Source: an uncultured Bacteroidales bacterium (GTDB lineage Bacteria; Bacteroidota; Bacteroidia; Bacteroidales; UBA932). Taken from it: DNA of 64,000 bases. How positions within the stretch are numbered: position 1 is the first letter of the stretch; every line of letters begins with the position of its first letter. Below, piece by piece: positions 53,978-62,206 of this stretch. The translations under genes were made by a program, and so were the position numbers. The notes below the pieces were generated by a model. It searched no databases and was not told the DNA's origin. It saw nothing but the letters and a program-made list of their open reading frames with translations. The stretch lies in NCBI GenBank assembly GCA_944326265.1, contig CALVDE010000003.1:124001-188000 (forward strand), read 5' to 3'.

Positions 53978-54673
53978 ATGAACAAAAAGACAACCAGTAT
54001 GAGAAAAACCGCAGTTTTATCGACCGCTGCAGCACTGCTTATCGCCGCAGCATCCTGCACAGTGAAAAGTGAGCCTCAGTATGCCACATACATGACCGCC
54101 GTCTCGGAGGAGCCGTGTGACGGAGCCGTCAGCTACCTTGTCACTGATGATTCCGTCAAGGTCTACCCCGCAAATTTTTTCCAGACAATCAGCACGCTGC
54201 GAAACAATCAGAGAGTCTTCGCTTCGTTTACCATACCGTCCGGCAAGATTACAGACCCCGTAGAAGTGGAATTCAGCTCAATAGGTGTGCTTGAGAAGGA
54301 CACAATCTTCACGACGCAGGATATGGCCACCATGAAGAATGACCGGATGACAGTAACATCCGCATGGCACAGCGGAGGAATCTACGGTGCGGGACGTTTC
54401 CTGACCATGACATTCAAATATATGGGTTCCGGCTATTCTGGACACACCATGCACCTGGTTGACGACATCTCCGCCGACAATCCCGACCAGCAGGGATACT
54501 GGCATCTGCACGTCAGACACGACACCAATAATGATCCGGAGCTCAATACTTACAGCGGAATACTCACCTATCCGCTCGATGACAAGTACACTGCCCCCGG
54601 CATAAAAGGACTCATCATCGAATTCTCCCCTCTGACACCGTCAGCCGACAGCACTGTTGTCGTCAATTACTGA
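53978..54673 (+). CDS. NigD-like lipoprotein
   Basis: The 231-residue protein has a lipoprotein signal (AAALLIAAASC) after a basic start; ATG 53999 (MRKTAVL) is an alternative start. The mature part resembles the NigD-like family of Bacteroidales (DGAVSYLVTDDSVKVYPANF, RVFASFTIPSG, GYWHLHVRHDTNND, IIEFSPLTPSA), small beta-rich outer-membrane-associated lipoproteins of unknown function. It is divergent from rpsA and converges on the lyase gene. Confidence 0.82.
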   Translation: MNKKTTSMRKTAVLSTAAALLIAAASCTVKSEPQYATYMTAVSEEPCDGAVSYLVTDDSVKVYPANFFQTISTLRNNQRVFASFTIPSGKITDPVEVEFSSIGVLEKDTIFTTQDMATMKNDRMTVTSAWHSGGIYGAGRFLTMTFKYMGSGYSGHTMHLVDDISADNPDQQGYWHLHVRHDTNNDPELNTYSGILTYPLDDKYTAPGIKGLIIEFSPLTPSADSTVVVNY

Positions 54674-54688
54674 AATTACTGACACGCC

Positions 54689-56137
54689 TTACAGGCTGCC
54701 GGGGAAATCCTGCTTGAACTTGGCGATGAGGCGTTCGGGCCAGTCACCGACAGGCTCCATTGGGGTGCGGAAACAGCGCTGCATGCCTGGAATATCATGG
54801 CAGCGGATGGCTCCAATGAGCGTTCTGTTGTCGTAGAGCCATTTCAGGCGGTCGAGGGCATACATGGCCTGGGACAGCGTCAGCACCTTGCGGGGAAATG
54901 CCATACGCACGAGTTCCATATCGGCCACGAAGTCCGGGTCGTCCTCCGAAACGTCCTGATAGGTGCCTCCGTCCATAGTGCGGACTCCCGAGCAGAGATA
55001 AATGGCTGCAGCGAGGGAACTTGCAGGCAGATCGCGCACAGGGATATGGTCACAGAACTTCTTGGCGTCTATCTGGGCTCCGAGCACACCCGGAGGGGTA
55101 ACCATAGGGATTCCCATCCTGACGGCCTCATTTACGAAATATCTTATGAACTCGGGGTTCTGGCAGATGTACTCCTCGTCGGTAGCCTCGTACAGACCCT
55201 GGGCCATGGCCTCTATCTCCTTCATGGACATGCCGCCGTAGGTCACATAGCCCTCGAATACGGCCACCACCTGGTCCATCTTGAGCTTGTCCTGATAGTT
55301 GTCGGTGGCGATGACGGCACCTCTGGTGCACGAGAGCTTGCGCGCCGAGAAATAGACGATATCGGCCAGCGAGCACATCTTCAGCAGGACTTCGGCCAGA
55401 GTAGCGTGCGCATACTCCGGCTCGCGCTGGATGATCAGCCAGGCGTTCTCCCCGAGCAGGCAGGCGTCGAGCAGCACCTTGATGCCGTGGCGGTCGGCCA
55501 CCTTGCGCACCTCCATCAGGTTGGCCATAGAGAACGGTTGGCCGCCGATGAGGTTGGTGGAAGCCTCCATGCGGATGAAAGGTATGTGCTCCGCCCCGTA
55601 CTGAGCGATGCACTCCTCCAGGCGGGCGATGTCGATATTGCCCTTGAACTGGTTGTCTGATGCGGACGTGAAAGCCACATCGGGAGCGACCAGATCAATG
55701 TGTTTACCGCCGTTGATCCGGATGTGATTGGCCGTACTGCCGAAGTGATAGTTCATCGGCACCACGTCTCCCGGCTTCAGGAACGCCCGCATGATCACAT
55801 TCTCTGCGGCACGGCCCTGATGCGCCGGCACCACATAACGCTTGCCCAGCACGTCAAATACTGCCTTCTCCAGCCGTTTGAAGGACTCGCTGCCGGCGTA
55901 GGCATCGTCGGCCCGCATCATGGCGGCCAGCTGCAGGTCGCTCATGGCGTTGGTTCCGCTGTCGGTCAGCATGTCCAGATAGACATCGGCCGAATCCATG
56001 CGGTAGGTATTGAATCCGCCCTTCTTCAGGGCCTCAAGTCTTTCATCTATAGGCAGGAGCCTCACCTTCTGCACTATACGCGCACGGTGGAACTCCAAGG
56101 GGATATCTATGCCAGTGTAGAACTTTACTTTCGGCAT
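54689..56137 (-). CDS. Divergent tryptophanase/tyrosine phenol-lyase family protein
   Basis: The 482-residue PLP enzyme aligns along the whole beta-eliminating lyase family: LLTDSGTNAMSDLQ-like segment, DDAYAGSESFKRLE, VPAHQGRAAENV, IGGQPFSMANLMEVRKVADRHG and VYFSARKLS, where the Lys is the expected PLP ligand. It departs at usually fixed sites: the block that reads DATR or DSAR before ENA in known members is DACLLGENA here, replacing an Arg near PLP with Leu, and the GGHA block is PGVLGA. It may use a substrate other than Trp or Tyr. It lies 42 bp after ahcY in a corA-ahcY-lyase run. Confidence 0.8.
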   Translation of the reverse strand: MPKVKFYTGIDIPLEFHRARIVQKVRLLPIDERLEALKKGGFNTYRMDSADVYLDMLTDSGTNAMSDLQLAAMMRADDAYAGSESFKRLEKAVFDVLGKRYVVPAHQGRAAENVIMRAFLKPGDVVPMNYHFGSTANHIRINGGKHIDLVAPDVAFTSASDNQFKGNIDIARLEECIAQYGAEHIPFIRMEASTNLIGGQPFSMANLMEVRKVADRHGIKVLLDACLLGENAWLIIQREPEYAHATLAEVLLKMCSLADIVYFSARKLSCTRGAVIATDNYQDKLKMDQVVAVFEGYVTYGGMSMKEIEAMAQGLYEATDEEYICQNPEFIRYFVNEAVRMGIPMVTPPGVLGAQIDAKKFCDHIPVRDLPASSLAAAIYLCSGVRTMDGGTYQDVSEDDPDFVADMELVRMAFPRKVLTLSQAMYALDRLKWLYDNRTLIGAIRCHDIPGMQRCFRTPMEPVGDWPERLIAKFKQDFPGSL

Positions 56138-56179
56138 TTTTATATTTTTTAAAAATTTTAAAATCTTCCGGAACTTCTG

Positions 56180-57421
56180 TCAATGACCGCCGTACAGGTA
56201 TTCCTCCTGTTCGGGGGTAAGGGTGTCAATGCCGGTGCCCCAGCTCTCGAGCTTCATCCGCGCTACAGCGGAGTCTATCTCCTCAGGCACACTGATGATG
56301 CGTGGCATGGCCTCGCCACGATGACGGACCAGATATTCGGCGCTCAGGGCCTGTATTGCAAAGCTCATGTCCATAATCTCGGCGGGATGTCCGTCGCCCG
56401 AGGCCAGATTGACCAGACGGCCCTCAGCCAGGATGAACACACTGCGGCCGTTCTCCAGCCTGTAGCCCATGATGTTCTCGCGGGCCTTCCATGCCTCCAC
56501 TGCCATAGTCTTGATACCGTGTACGTCCACCTCACAGTCGAAGTGCCCGGCGTTGCAGCAGATGGCTCCGTCCTTCATCTTCAGGAAATGCGCGGGAGTG
56601 ATCACATCCTTGCAGCCGGTCACGGTCACGAAGATGTCTCCTATCTCAGCAGCGCGGTCCATCGGCATGACCTTGAAGCCGTCCATGACGGCCTCTATGG
56701 CCTTGACCGGATCGATCTCGGTGACGATGACCGATGCCCCGAGTCCCTTTGCCCTCAGGGCCACGCCCTTGCCGCACCAGCCGTATCCGGCCACCACTAC
56801 ATTCTTGCCGGCCACGATGAGGTTGGTCGTGCGATTGATGCCGTTCCAGACCGACTGACCCGTACCGTAGCGGTTGTCGAAGAGGTATTTGCACTTAGCG
56901 TTGTTGACCAGCACCATCGGGAAGCGCAGCTCCCCTGCCCTGTCCATCGCTTCCAGGCGCATCACTCCGGTGGTGGTCTCCTCGCAGCCTCCGATGATAC
57001 CGGGGATGAGTTCCGGCATCTCTGTATGCAGGGTATGCACCAGGTCGCCTCCGTCGTCGATGATGATATTGGGTCCGCAGGAGACTACCTTGCGGATATT
57101 GTCCATGTATTCCTGCTCCGTACAGCCGTGCCATGCAAAGACTTCCAGTCCTTCATGCACCAATGCCGCCGCCACATCGTCCTGGGTTGACAACGGATTG
57201 GAGCCGGTGATGTACATCTGTGCACCTCCGGCGGCCAGAGTCTCGCACAGATACGCCGTCTTGGCCTCCAGATGTATCGAGAGGGCCACTTTCAGTCCCT
57301 CGAAGGGTCTTTCTTCCTTGAATTTCTTCTCTATCCTGTTGAGCATAGGCATATTGGCCCTCACCCAGTCTATCTTGCGGCGGCCTTCCGCCCATGTATC
57401 AGGTTTCTTTATATCACTCAT
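56180..57421 (-). CDS. ahcY: Adenosylhomocysteinase (short, archaeal/Thermotoga-like form)
   Basis: The 413-residue enzyme splits SAH into adenosine and homocysteine using bound NAD. Visible are SIHLEAKTAYLCETLAAGGA, the IIGGCEETTTGV block, the Lys-Asn-rich site in LVNNAKCKYLFDNRYGTGQS, the NAD motif GYGWCGKGVALRAKGLGA and CNAGHFDCEVD. It ends at TLTPEQEEYLYGGH and lacks the C-terminal Lys-Tyr tail of the eukaryotic and proteobacterial form. It follows corA by 3 bp. It complements the MTA/SAH deaminase at the start of the window. Confidence 0.94.
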   Translation of the reverse strand: MSDIKKPDTWAEGRRKIDWVRANMPMLNRIEKKFKEERPFEGLKVALSIHLEAKTAYLCETLAAGGAQMYITGSNPLSTQDDVAAALVHEGLEVFAWHGCTEQEYMDNIRKVVSCGPNIIIDDGGDLVHTLHTEMPELIPGIIGGCEETTTGVMRLEAMDRAGELRFPMVLVNNAKCKYLFDNRYGTGQSVWNGINRTTNLIVAGKNVVVAGYGWCGKGVALRAKGLGASVIVTEIDPVKAIEAVMDGFKVMPMDRAAEIGDIFVTVTGCKDVITPAHFLKMKDGAICCNAGHFDCEVDVHGIKTMAVEAWKARENIMGYRLENGRSVFILAEGRLVNLASGDGHPAEIMDMSFAIQALSAEYLVRHRGEAMPRIISVPEEIDSAVARMKLESWGTGIDTLTPEQEEYLYGGH

Positions 57422-57424
57422 AAC

Positions 57425-58381
57425 TTAAAGCATTCTTCTTTTTCGGAAGACCAAAATTACAATAAAAATCGCGACAATCATCAACACCAGCAGAATAAAA
57501 AAGTTCCACAGGCCGCTGCCATCCGACAACATCGGCAGTCTGATGTTCATACCATAGATGGAGGCTATCAGGGTCGGAGGCATAAGCAGCAGTGACACAA
57601 AGGTAAACACCTTCATGATACGGTTCTGCTCGAGGTTGATCAGACCGACTACTGTGTTCTGGAGGTAGTCCAGACGCTCGAAGCTGAAGTTGGTATGGTT
57701 GAGCAGGGAGACGATGTCCTTGTTGATGACCGAAAGTTTCGGAAAGATATCGCGGGGGAACTTGTCGCTCTTCATGATGGAGGAGATCATCCTCTGCTTG
57801 TCGACCACGTTCTCGCGCACCAGCATGGTGTTCTCCTGCAGTTGGTTGATATCCAAGAGGAACTCCTCGTTGACATCCTTGCCGGCACTGACCTTCTTGC
57901 TGTAGGTGTCTATCTCCTTGGACATGAGCTCGATCATGTCGGCGTCGAGGTCGATTCGGTTCTCGACGATGCCGATAAGGACGTGATAGCCTGTGGGATA
58001 GAGCCGGCTGTTGACCTGTATCCTGCGCTGTATGTCCGAGAAGCTGCGCAACTGTACATTCCTGATAGACACGATGATACCCTCGCAGAGAATGAACGAG
58101 ACAGCCTCCATGGAATACTCGTCCGGACCCGGAATCAGGAAGTTCGTATTGACCGAGATAGTGGTCTCCGTCTCCGAGTAGCGGGACGATGACTCGATCT
58201 CCTCAGCCTGTGCCCTGGAGGACAGGGAGGTGTCGAGGAAAGCCTCGACCGCGCGTTTCTCGTCTCCGTCCGGGGAGAAAAGGTCAATCCAGATGACATC
58301 GTCCATTCCGAGTTCATCCAGAAATACGAGGGATTGGGATATGGAAATCTTTCCTTTGTCCTTGTAGAAAATTTGAATCAT
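57425..58381 (-). CDS. corA: CorA family magnesium/cobalt transporter
   Basis: The 318-residue protein has a large cytoplasmic domain and two C-terminal helices (VFTFVSLLLMPPTLIASIYGMN, NFFILLVLMIVAIFIVILVF) with the CorA signature YGMN. It forms a divalent-cation channel. The start at 58381 (MIQIFYKDKGK) matches homologues; an in-frame ATG at 58417 has a better ribosome site (GGAGG, in a hairpin). The gene heads the ahcY-lyase operon. Confidence 0.9.
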   Translation of the reverse strand: MIQIFYKDKGKISISQSLVFLDELGMDDVIWIDLFSPDGDEKRAVEAFLDTSLSSRAQAEEIESSSRYSETETTISVNTNFLIPGPDEYSMEAVSFILCEGIIVSIRNVQLRSFSDIQRRIQVNSRLYPTGYHVLIGIVENRIDLDADMIELMSKEIDTYSKKVSAGKDVNEEFLLDINQLQENTMLVRENVVDKQRMISSIMKSDKFPRDIFPKLSVINKDIVSLLNHTNFSFERLDYLQNTVVGLINLEQNRIMKVFTFVSLLLMPPTLIASIYGMNIRLPMLSDGSGLWNFFILLVLMIVAIFIVILVFRKRRML

Positions 58382-58422
58382 AACTTTCGGAGTTTGATGA
58401 TGATTAATTGATGACATAACTT

Positions 58423-58436
58423 CCCTCCGGAGAGGG
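58423..58436 (-). promoter_or_regulatory. Leader hairpin overlapping a GGAGG sequence
   Basis: CCCTC-TCCG-GAGGG forms a small hairpin just upstream of the ATG at 58417, so it could hide a ribosome site. The corA leader is about 130 nt long, unusually long for this window. Confidence 0.4.
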
Positions 58437-58520
58437 ACAGGACTCACCAACTACATCGGACTCTGAACTCGAAAGGTCTGAATTTCAAATCAATAGCTAT
58501 TAAAGAATTATTATCGGCCG

Positions 58521-58551
58521 CAAATATACAAATTACTGGTTAAAACGGCAA
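58521..58551 (-). promoter_or_regulatory. Bacteroidota promoter for the corA-ahcY-lyase operon
   Basis: On the minus strand TTG (58549-58551) and TATATTTG (58521-58528) are 20 bp apart, an excellent -33/-7 pair. Confidence 0.72.
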
Positions 58552-58563
58552 TTTTTTATTCTG

Positions 58564-59139
58564 TCAGGCGGCGAGGTGCTCGATGAGAATCTTGGCTCCG
58601 ATGGCGATGAGGATGAGGCCGCCGAGGATTTCGGACTTCTTGCCGACACTCGCACCGAGACGGCGGCCTCCGAGCAGACCGGCCAGAGAAGCCAGTGCCG
58701 TACAGGCCAGCACCATAGCCGTGGTGATACCTATCTTGAGGAATGACAGCTTGATCATGGCCAGTGATATGCCGACTGCCACGGCATCAATGCTGGTGGC
58801 CACGGACAGAAGCACGAGCTGCCTGGTATTCAGCAACGAAGTGCCGGACACTTCCTCCTCTTTCTTGGAGCAGCCTTCGATTATCATCTTCACCCCGATA
58901 TAGCCCAGCAGCACAAATGCCACCCAGTGATCCACCTTCGAAATGTAGTCGCTTACGCTGTAACCCAGCAGCCAGCCGGCAAAGGTAAGCCCCGCCTGAA
59001 ACACTGCGAAACAGAAGATAATCCGCAGAATCTGCCTGACACACAGACTGCCGCGTGTACATATCCCGCCGGTAAGCGAGACCGCGAATGTATCGAAACA
59101 CAGGCCGGCAGCCAGCAGCATCAATTCTATATAACTCAT
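58564..59139 (-). CDS. mntP: Manganese efflux pump MntP
   Basis: The 191-residue protein has six predicted membrane helices and the two MntP motifs, CFDTFAVSLTGG and SIDAVAVGISLA, whose Asp residues bind Mn. It exports manganese across the inner membrane. Its ATG overlaps the recR stop by 4 bp. Confidence 0.93.
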   Translation of the reverse strand: MSYIELMLLAAGLCFDTFAVSLTGGICTRGSLCVRQILRIIFCFAVFQAGLTFAGWLLGYSVSDYISKVDHWVAFVLLGYIGVKMIIEGCSKKEEEVSGTSLLNTRQLVLLSVATSIDAVAVGISLAMIKLSFLKIGITTAMVLACTALASLAGLLGGRRLGASVGKKSEILGGLILIAIGAKILIEHLAA

Positions 59140-59732
59140 AACAAAGGTGTTCTATTCTTTATAGACATACCCAGCGTAAGGGAATCGGTGTACTCGAGAT
59201 CATCACCGAAACCCACACCCCTGGCTATCGCCGAAATCCTCACCCCCTTGCCGTCAAGCAACCGTCTGATATAATACGATGTTGTCTCACCTTCCATTCC
59301 CCTGCTTATTGCGATTATCACTTCCCGCACCTCAGGTGACGAAACCCTCTCCACCAGACCGGCTATGGTCAGGTCATCGGGACCTATTCCGTCCATAGGA
59401 GAAATGACACCGCCCAGGACATGATACACACCGTTATATTCACCCGTATCCTCGATGCTCATCACGTCACGGACACTCTCAACCACGCATATCGTTGAAT
59501 GATCCCGGTGAGAATCAGCACATATCGGACACACATCCCCCTCCGATATCATATTGCACACACGGCAATAACGGACCTCCGTCCTTAGCCTGATCAGCGC
59601 GTTGCCCAAACGCACGGCCTCATCTTCAGGCCTGCGCAACAGGAACAATGCGAGCCTTAAAGCGGTTTTCTCACCTATGGACGGCAGAGAGCCGAGTGCT
59701 TCCACTGCCTCTTTCAACAACGGTATCATCAT
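59136..59732 (-). CDS. recR: Recombination protein RecR
   Basis: The 198-residue protein has the helix-hairpin-helix region (LGSLPSIGEKTALRLALFLL), the four-Cys zinc motif CRVCNMISEGDVCPIC and a Toprim domain (ICVVESVRDVMSIEDTG). It works with RecO in loading RecA on single-stranded gaps. It overlaps nagK and mntP by 4 bp each. Confidence 0.96.
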   Translation of the reverse strand: MMIPLLKEAVEALGSLPSIGEKTALRLALFLLRRPEDEAVRLGNALIRLRTEVRYCRVCNMISEGDVCPICADSHRDHSTICVVESVRDVMSIEDTGEYNGVYHVLGGVISPMDGIGPDDLTIAGLVERVSSPEVREVIIAISRGMEGETTSYYIRRLLDGKGVRISAIARGVGFGDDLEYTDSLTLGMSIKNRTPLL

Positions 59733-60574
59733 ACAATATTCTGATTCTGGAAAAAATTGACAAGACCGTCCCCGGCACTCGCAGCAACACTCCGCACTCC
59801 GATTCCGAATTCTGACGCGACAAAGCGCAGTACACCCTCATAAGCATAGGCCACAGATCCGATTGCTGCAAGCGGCAGATCCGGCCGATCGTAGCGCAGC
59901 ACATTGCGTCTTATAAATGCCCTGAAACCCTCCTCAAGCAGTTCACGTACATACTCCTGGCCCTCATGCCTTTTCAGGAAAATCGAGAACGAAGCCAGAT
60001 AACGGGAAGGCATATCTGCGCGGTACACCCTGTCCACTATCGAAGCATAGCTCAACGGACCGCACTCCCCCTCCAGGGCCTGCGACAGACTATCCGGCAA
60101 CATGCCTTTTATATAATCCGACAGCAACCGTTTACCCAGCCATGCTCCGCTGCCCTCATCTCCGAGAATAAAACCGCCCGCCGGAATATTCCTGACGATA
60201 CGGCCCCCGAGATACAGACCGCTGTTCGAACCGGTGCCCAGAATTGCCGCTATCCCGTCACTACTGCCAAGGGAAGCCACCGCTGCCGCAGTCAGATCAG
60301 AACCCACGGTCACAGTGAATCCCGGCAGGACCCTTCTGAAAGCATCCGACACAGCTTCCGCTGCCTTTTCCGAGACTACTCCGGCCCCGTAAAAATACAG
60401 CCGGCCCTCTCTTCCCACATATTCTCCCAAAGCTCCGACGAATATCCGGACCATATCATCAACACTCTGATACACAGGATTGACACCGGCTGACACGACC
60501 CGCCTTACGGGAGCGTCATCCTCCAGTATCCTCCAGTCTATCGAGGTCGAACCGCTGTCTGCGACTACAATCAT
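59729..60574 (-). CDS. N-acetylglucosamine kinase-like BadF/BadG ATPase
   Basis: The 281-residue sugar kinase of the ASKHA fold has the phosphate-1 loop VVADSGSTSIDWRIL, the phosphate-2 region ILGTGSNSGLYLGG and DEGSGAWLGKRLL. It would phosphorylate amino sugars from cell-wall turnover. The divergent promoter region is shared with the next gene. Confidence 0.88.
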   Translation of the reverse strand: MIVVADSGSTSIDWRILEDDAPVRRVVSAGVNPVYQSVDDMVRIFVGALGEYVGREGRLYFYGAGVVSEKAAEAVSDAFRRVLPGFTVTVGSDLTAAAVASLGSSDGIAAILGTGSNSGLYLGGRIVRNIPAGGFILGDEGSGAWLGKRLLSDYIKGMLPDSLSQALEGECGPLSYASIVDRVYRADMPSRYLASFSIFLKRHEGQEYVRELLEEGFRAFIRRNVLRYDRPDLPLAAIGSVAYAYEGVLRFVASEFGIGVRSVAASAGDGLVNFFQNQNIV

Positions 60575-60587
60575 GGTAAAACGGCAT

Positions 60588-60595
60588 TAAATTTG
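60588..60595 (+). promoter_or_regulatory. -7 box TAAATTTG for the TIGR02757 gene
   Basis: A TAnnTTTG match on the plus strand. The TTG that could be read as a start at 60593 is inside this box, so the ATG at 60632 is preferred. Confidence 0.6.
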
Positions 60596-60599
60596 TCGG

Positions 60600-60607
60600 C
60601 AAAAGTA
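60600..60607 (-). promoter_or_regulatory. -7 box TACTTTTG for nagK-recR-mntP
   Basis: A TAnnTTTG match on the minus strand only 4 bp from the plus-strand box, so the two start sites overlap face to face. Confidence 0.6.
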
Positions 60608-60631
60608 AATAAAAATCGATTTACAGCAAAT

Positions 60632-61339
60632 ATGAACGAACTGGAGACAACCCGGCTGCTGCGCGAATATGCCGCCGAGTACAATGACTGGAAGTATTTT
60701 ACGGGAGATCCGATCATCTTCCCGAAACATTTCGCGTCACTTTACAAGGAAGGAAAGGCCGCCATTCAGGACGTAGAGACAGCCGCCGCAATTGCCGCCC
60801 ACCTGGCATGGGGGCGCAGGGATATGATCGTAAGGGACTGCACCAGAGCGATGGACGAGATGGGATGGCAGCCCTACGAGTACGTCAAGGCCGGGGAATA
60901 CAGAGATGACAGCACCTCCCTGCACCGCACTGTAAAGTGGAGCGAATTCGCAGCCATCTGCCGCAGGATAAAAGAGTTCTACGACAGCAGTGAAAGCATG
61001 GAGACCCTTACTCCGGGACAGATGCGCGTGAGGATATACGGACAGAAGGATGACCCGTCGGCAGCCAACAAGAAGATTCATATGCTCCGCCGCTGGATGG
61101 TCCGCGATGACGGGAAGGTGGACATGGGACTGTGGAAGCACACCGACAAACGGAACCTGGTCATTCCGCTTGACGTACACGTACACAGAACCGCCTTGCA
61201 GCTTGGCATAACACAGAGGAAAAGCGCTGATATACGGACAGCTGAGGAGATAACTGCCTTCCTACGCAAGGTCTTTCCGGATGACCCTGTACTGGGAGAC
61301 TTCGCACTTTTCGCTGTAGCCGCATCCGGCAAATGTTGA
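60632..61339 (+). CDS. TIGR02757 (DUF2400) family protein
   Basis: The 235-residue protein matches the TIGR02757 family of Bacteroidota and others: DPIIFPKHF, AAAIAAHLAWGRRDMIVRDC, MLRRWMVRDDGKVDMGLWK and VIPLDVHVHRTALQLGI. The helix arrangement with LDVHVHR recalls HhH DNA glycosylases, but no enzymatic role is established. The start at 60632 avoids the promoter box. Confidence 0.88.
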   Translation: MNELETTRLLREYAAEYNDWKYFTGDPIIFPKHFASLYKEGKAAIQDVETAAAIAAHLAWGRRDMIVRDCTRAMDEMGWQPYEYVKAGEYRDDSTSLHRTVKWSEFAAICRRIKEFYDSSESMETLTPGQMRVRIYGQKDDPSAANKKIHMLRRWMVRDDGKVDMGLWKHTDKRNLVIPLDVHVHRTALQLGITQRKSADIRTAEEITAFLRKVFPDDPVLGDFALFAVAASGKC

Positions 61340-61381
61340 AAACTTTTTGCCCCTTGCCGAGGTTTTTCCAGGCATTTTTAT

Positions 61382-61389
61382 TAACTTTG
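61382..61389 (+). promoter_or_regulatory. -7 box TAACTTTG for the zeta-toxin pair
   Basis: A TAnnTTTG match 22 bp before the ATG at 61411. Confidence 0.6.
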
Positions 61390-61410
61390 TGTTCAGTTGT
61401 GATTTGAAAT

Positions 61411-61998
61411 ATGCCTAAATTATTCATCATTTCCGGTTGCAACGGAGCGGGAAAAACCACTGCCTCCTACACCATTCTGCCGAATATGCTGAATTGCGGC
61501 AACTTCGTCAACGCGGACGAAATAGCCAGAGGGCTGTCGCCCTTTGATCCGGAAAAGGCCGCCATACAGGCCGGCAGGATCATGCTGGCACGTGTTGAGG
61601 AACTGCTGAAAGAAGGGCAGGACTTCGCGATCGAGACGACACTGGCCACACGCAGCTATGTCAATCTGATCAAGAAGGCCCAGAGCCAGGGTTACGTGGT
61701 GACTCTGCTCTATTTCTGGCTGAACATGCCGTCGCTGGCTGTGGAAAGAGTCAAGCTGAGGGTAGCGTCCGGCGGTCACAACGTAAGCGAGGAAAGTATC
61801 CGGCGCCGGTATGACATGGGCATCAAGAACCTGTTCCACCTGTACATCCCGGTATGCGAATACTGGATGATCATAGACAATTCCAATTCACCTGTGATCA
61901 TCTGCGAGGGAGGAAAAGACATAACGACGAAAATACATAATAAAACCTTGTTCAACCAATTGATCAATTATGAGCGAACTAGAATCACGGGAGCTTAG
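61411..61998 (+). CDS. Zeta toxin family kinase
   Basis: The 195-residue P-loop kinase has Walker A GCNGAGKTTASY (residues 9-20), FVNADEIARGLSPFDPEKAA, the Glu-Thr-Thr substrate motif in FAIETTLATRSYVNLI and RRYDMGIKNLF. Zeta toxins phosphorylate UDP-N-acetylglucosamine and block wall synthesis; the substrate here is inferred from the family. Its 3' end overlaps a small second gene by 29 bp. Confidence 0.9.
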   Translation: MPKLFIISGCNGAGKTTASYTILPNMLNCGNFVNADEIARGLSPFDPEKAAIQAGRIMLARVEELLKEGQDFAIETTLATRSYVNLIKKAQSQGYVVTLLYFWLNMPSLAVERVKLRVASGGHNVSEESIRRRYDMGIKNLFHLYIPVCEYWMIIDNSNSPVIICEGGKDITTKIHNKTLFNQLINYERTRITGA

Positions 61999-62125
61999 AG
62001 ACAACATCCTTGACGGGCTGAATGCCACTTTTCAGAAGCTGGTCAAAGAAAAGAAACGGACCAACTCCGAACTGGCGTTCGTCCAGAACGGAAAACTGGT
62101 CAAGGTCAAAGCTACCAATATCTAA
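61970..62125 (+). CDS. Small putative zeta-partner protein, 51 residues
   Basis: The ATG at 61970 lies in another frame inside the end of the zeta gene (29-bp overlap). The product starts MSELESRELRDNILDGL and continues with KEKKRTNSELAFVQNGKLVKVKATNI. Small proteins of this pattern (a helix, then KKRxNSxL, then a beta strand ending VKA) lie next to zeta kinases in many Bacteroidales and may be the antitoxin, although the order toxin-first is unusual. No family name is known to me. Confidence 0.72.
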   Translation: MSELESRELRDNILDGLNATFQKLVKEKKRTNSELAFVQNGKLVKVKATNI

Positions 62126-62164
62126 TTATCTCAAAACCGAACTCTGCTACACTTATGAATTATT

Positions 62165-62197
62165 AAAAGGGGCCCGCGACAACAGCCCCTTTTATTT
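62165..62197 (+). terminator. Intrinsic terminator after the zeta-toxin pair
   Basis: AAAAGGGGC (62165-62173) and GCCCCTTTT (62185-62193) form a 9-bp stem followed by ATTT. Confidence 0.78.
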
Positions 62198-62206
62198 CAA
62201 TTGAAC

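Noticed and set aside
56183-57190. Long plus-strand frame opposite ahcY
   Set aside because: Shadow of ahcY with His-rich unstructured translation; no start signal or promoter.
58382-58515. Known SAM, SAH or cobalamin riboswitch before corA-ahcY
   Set aside because: No conserved core of any of these classes could be recognised by eye; kept only as a leader of unknown function.
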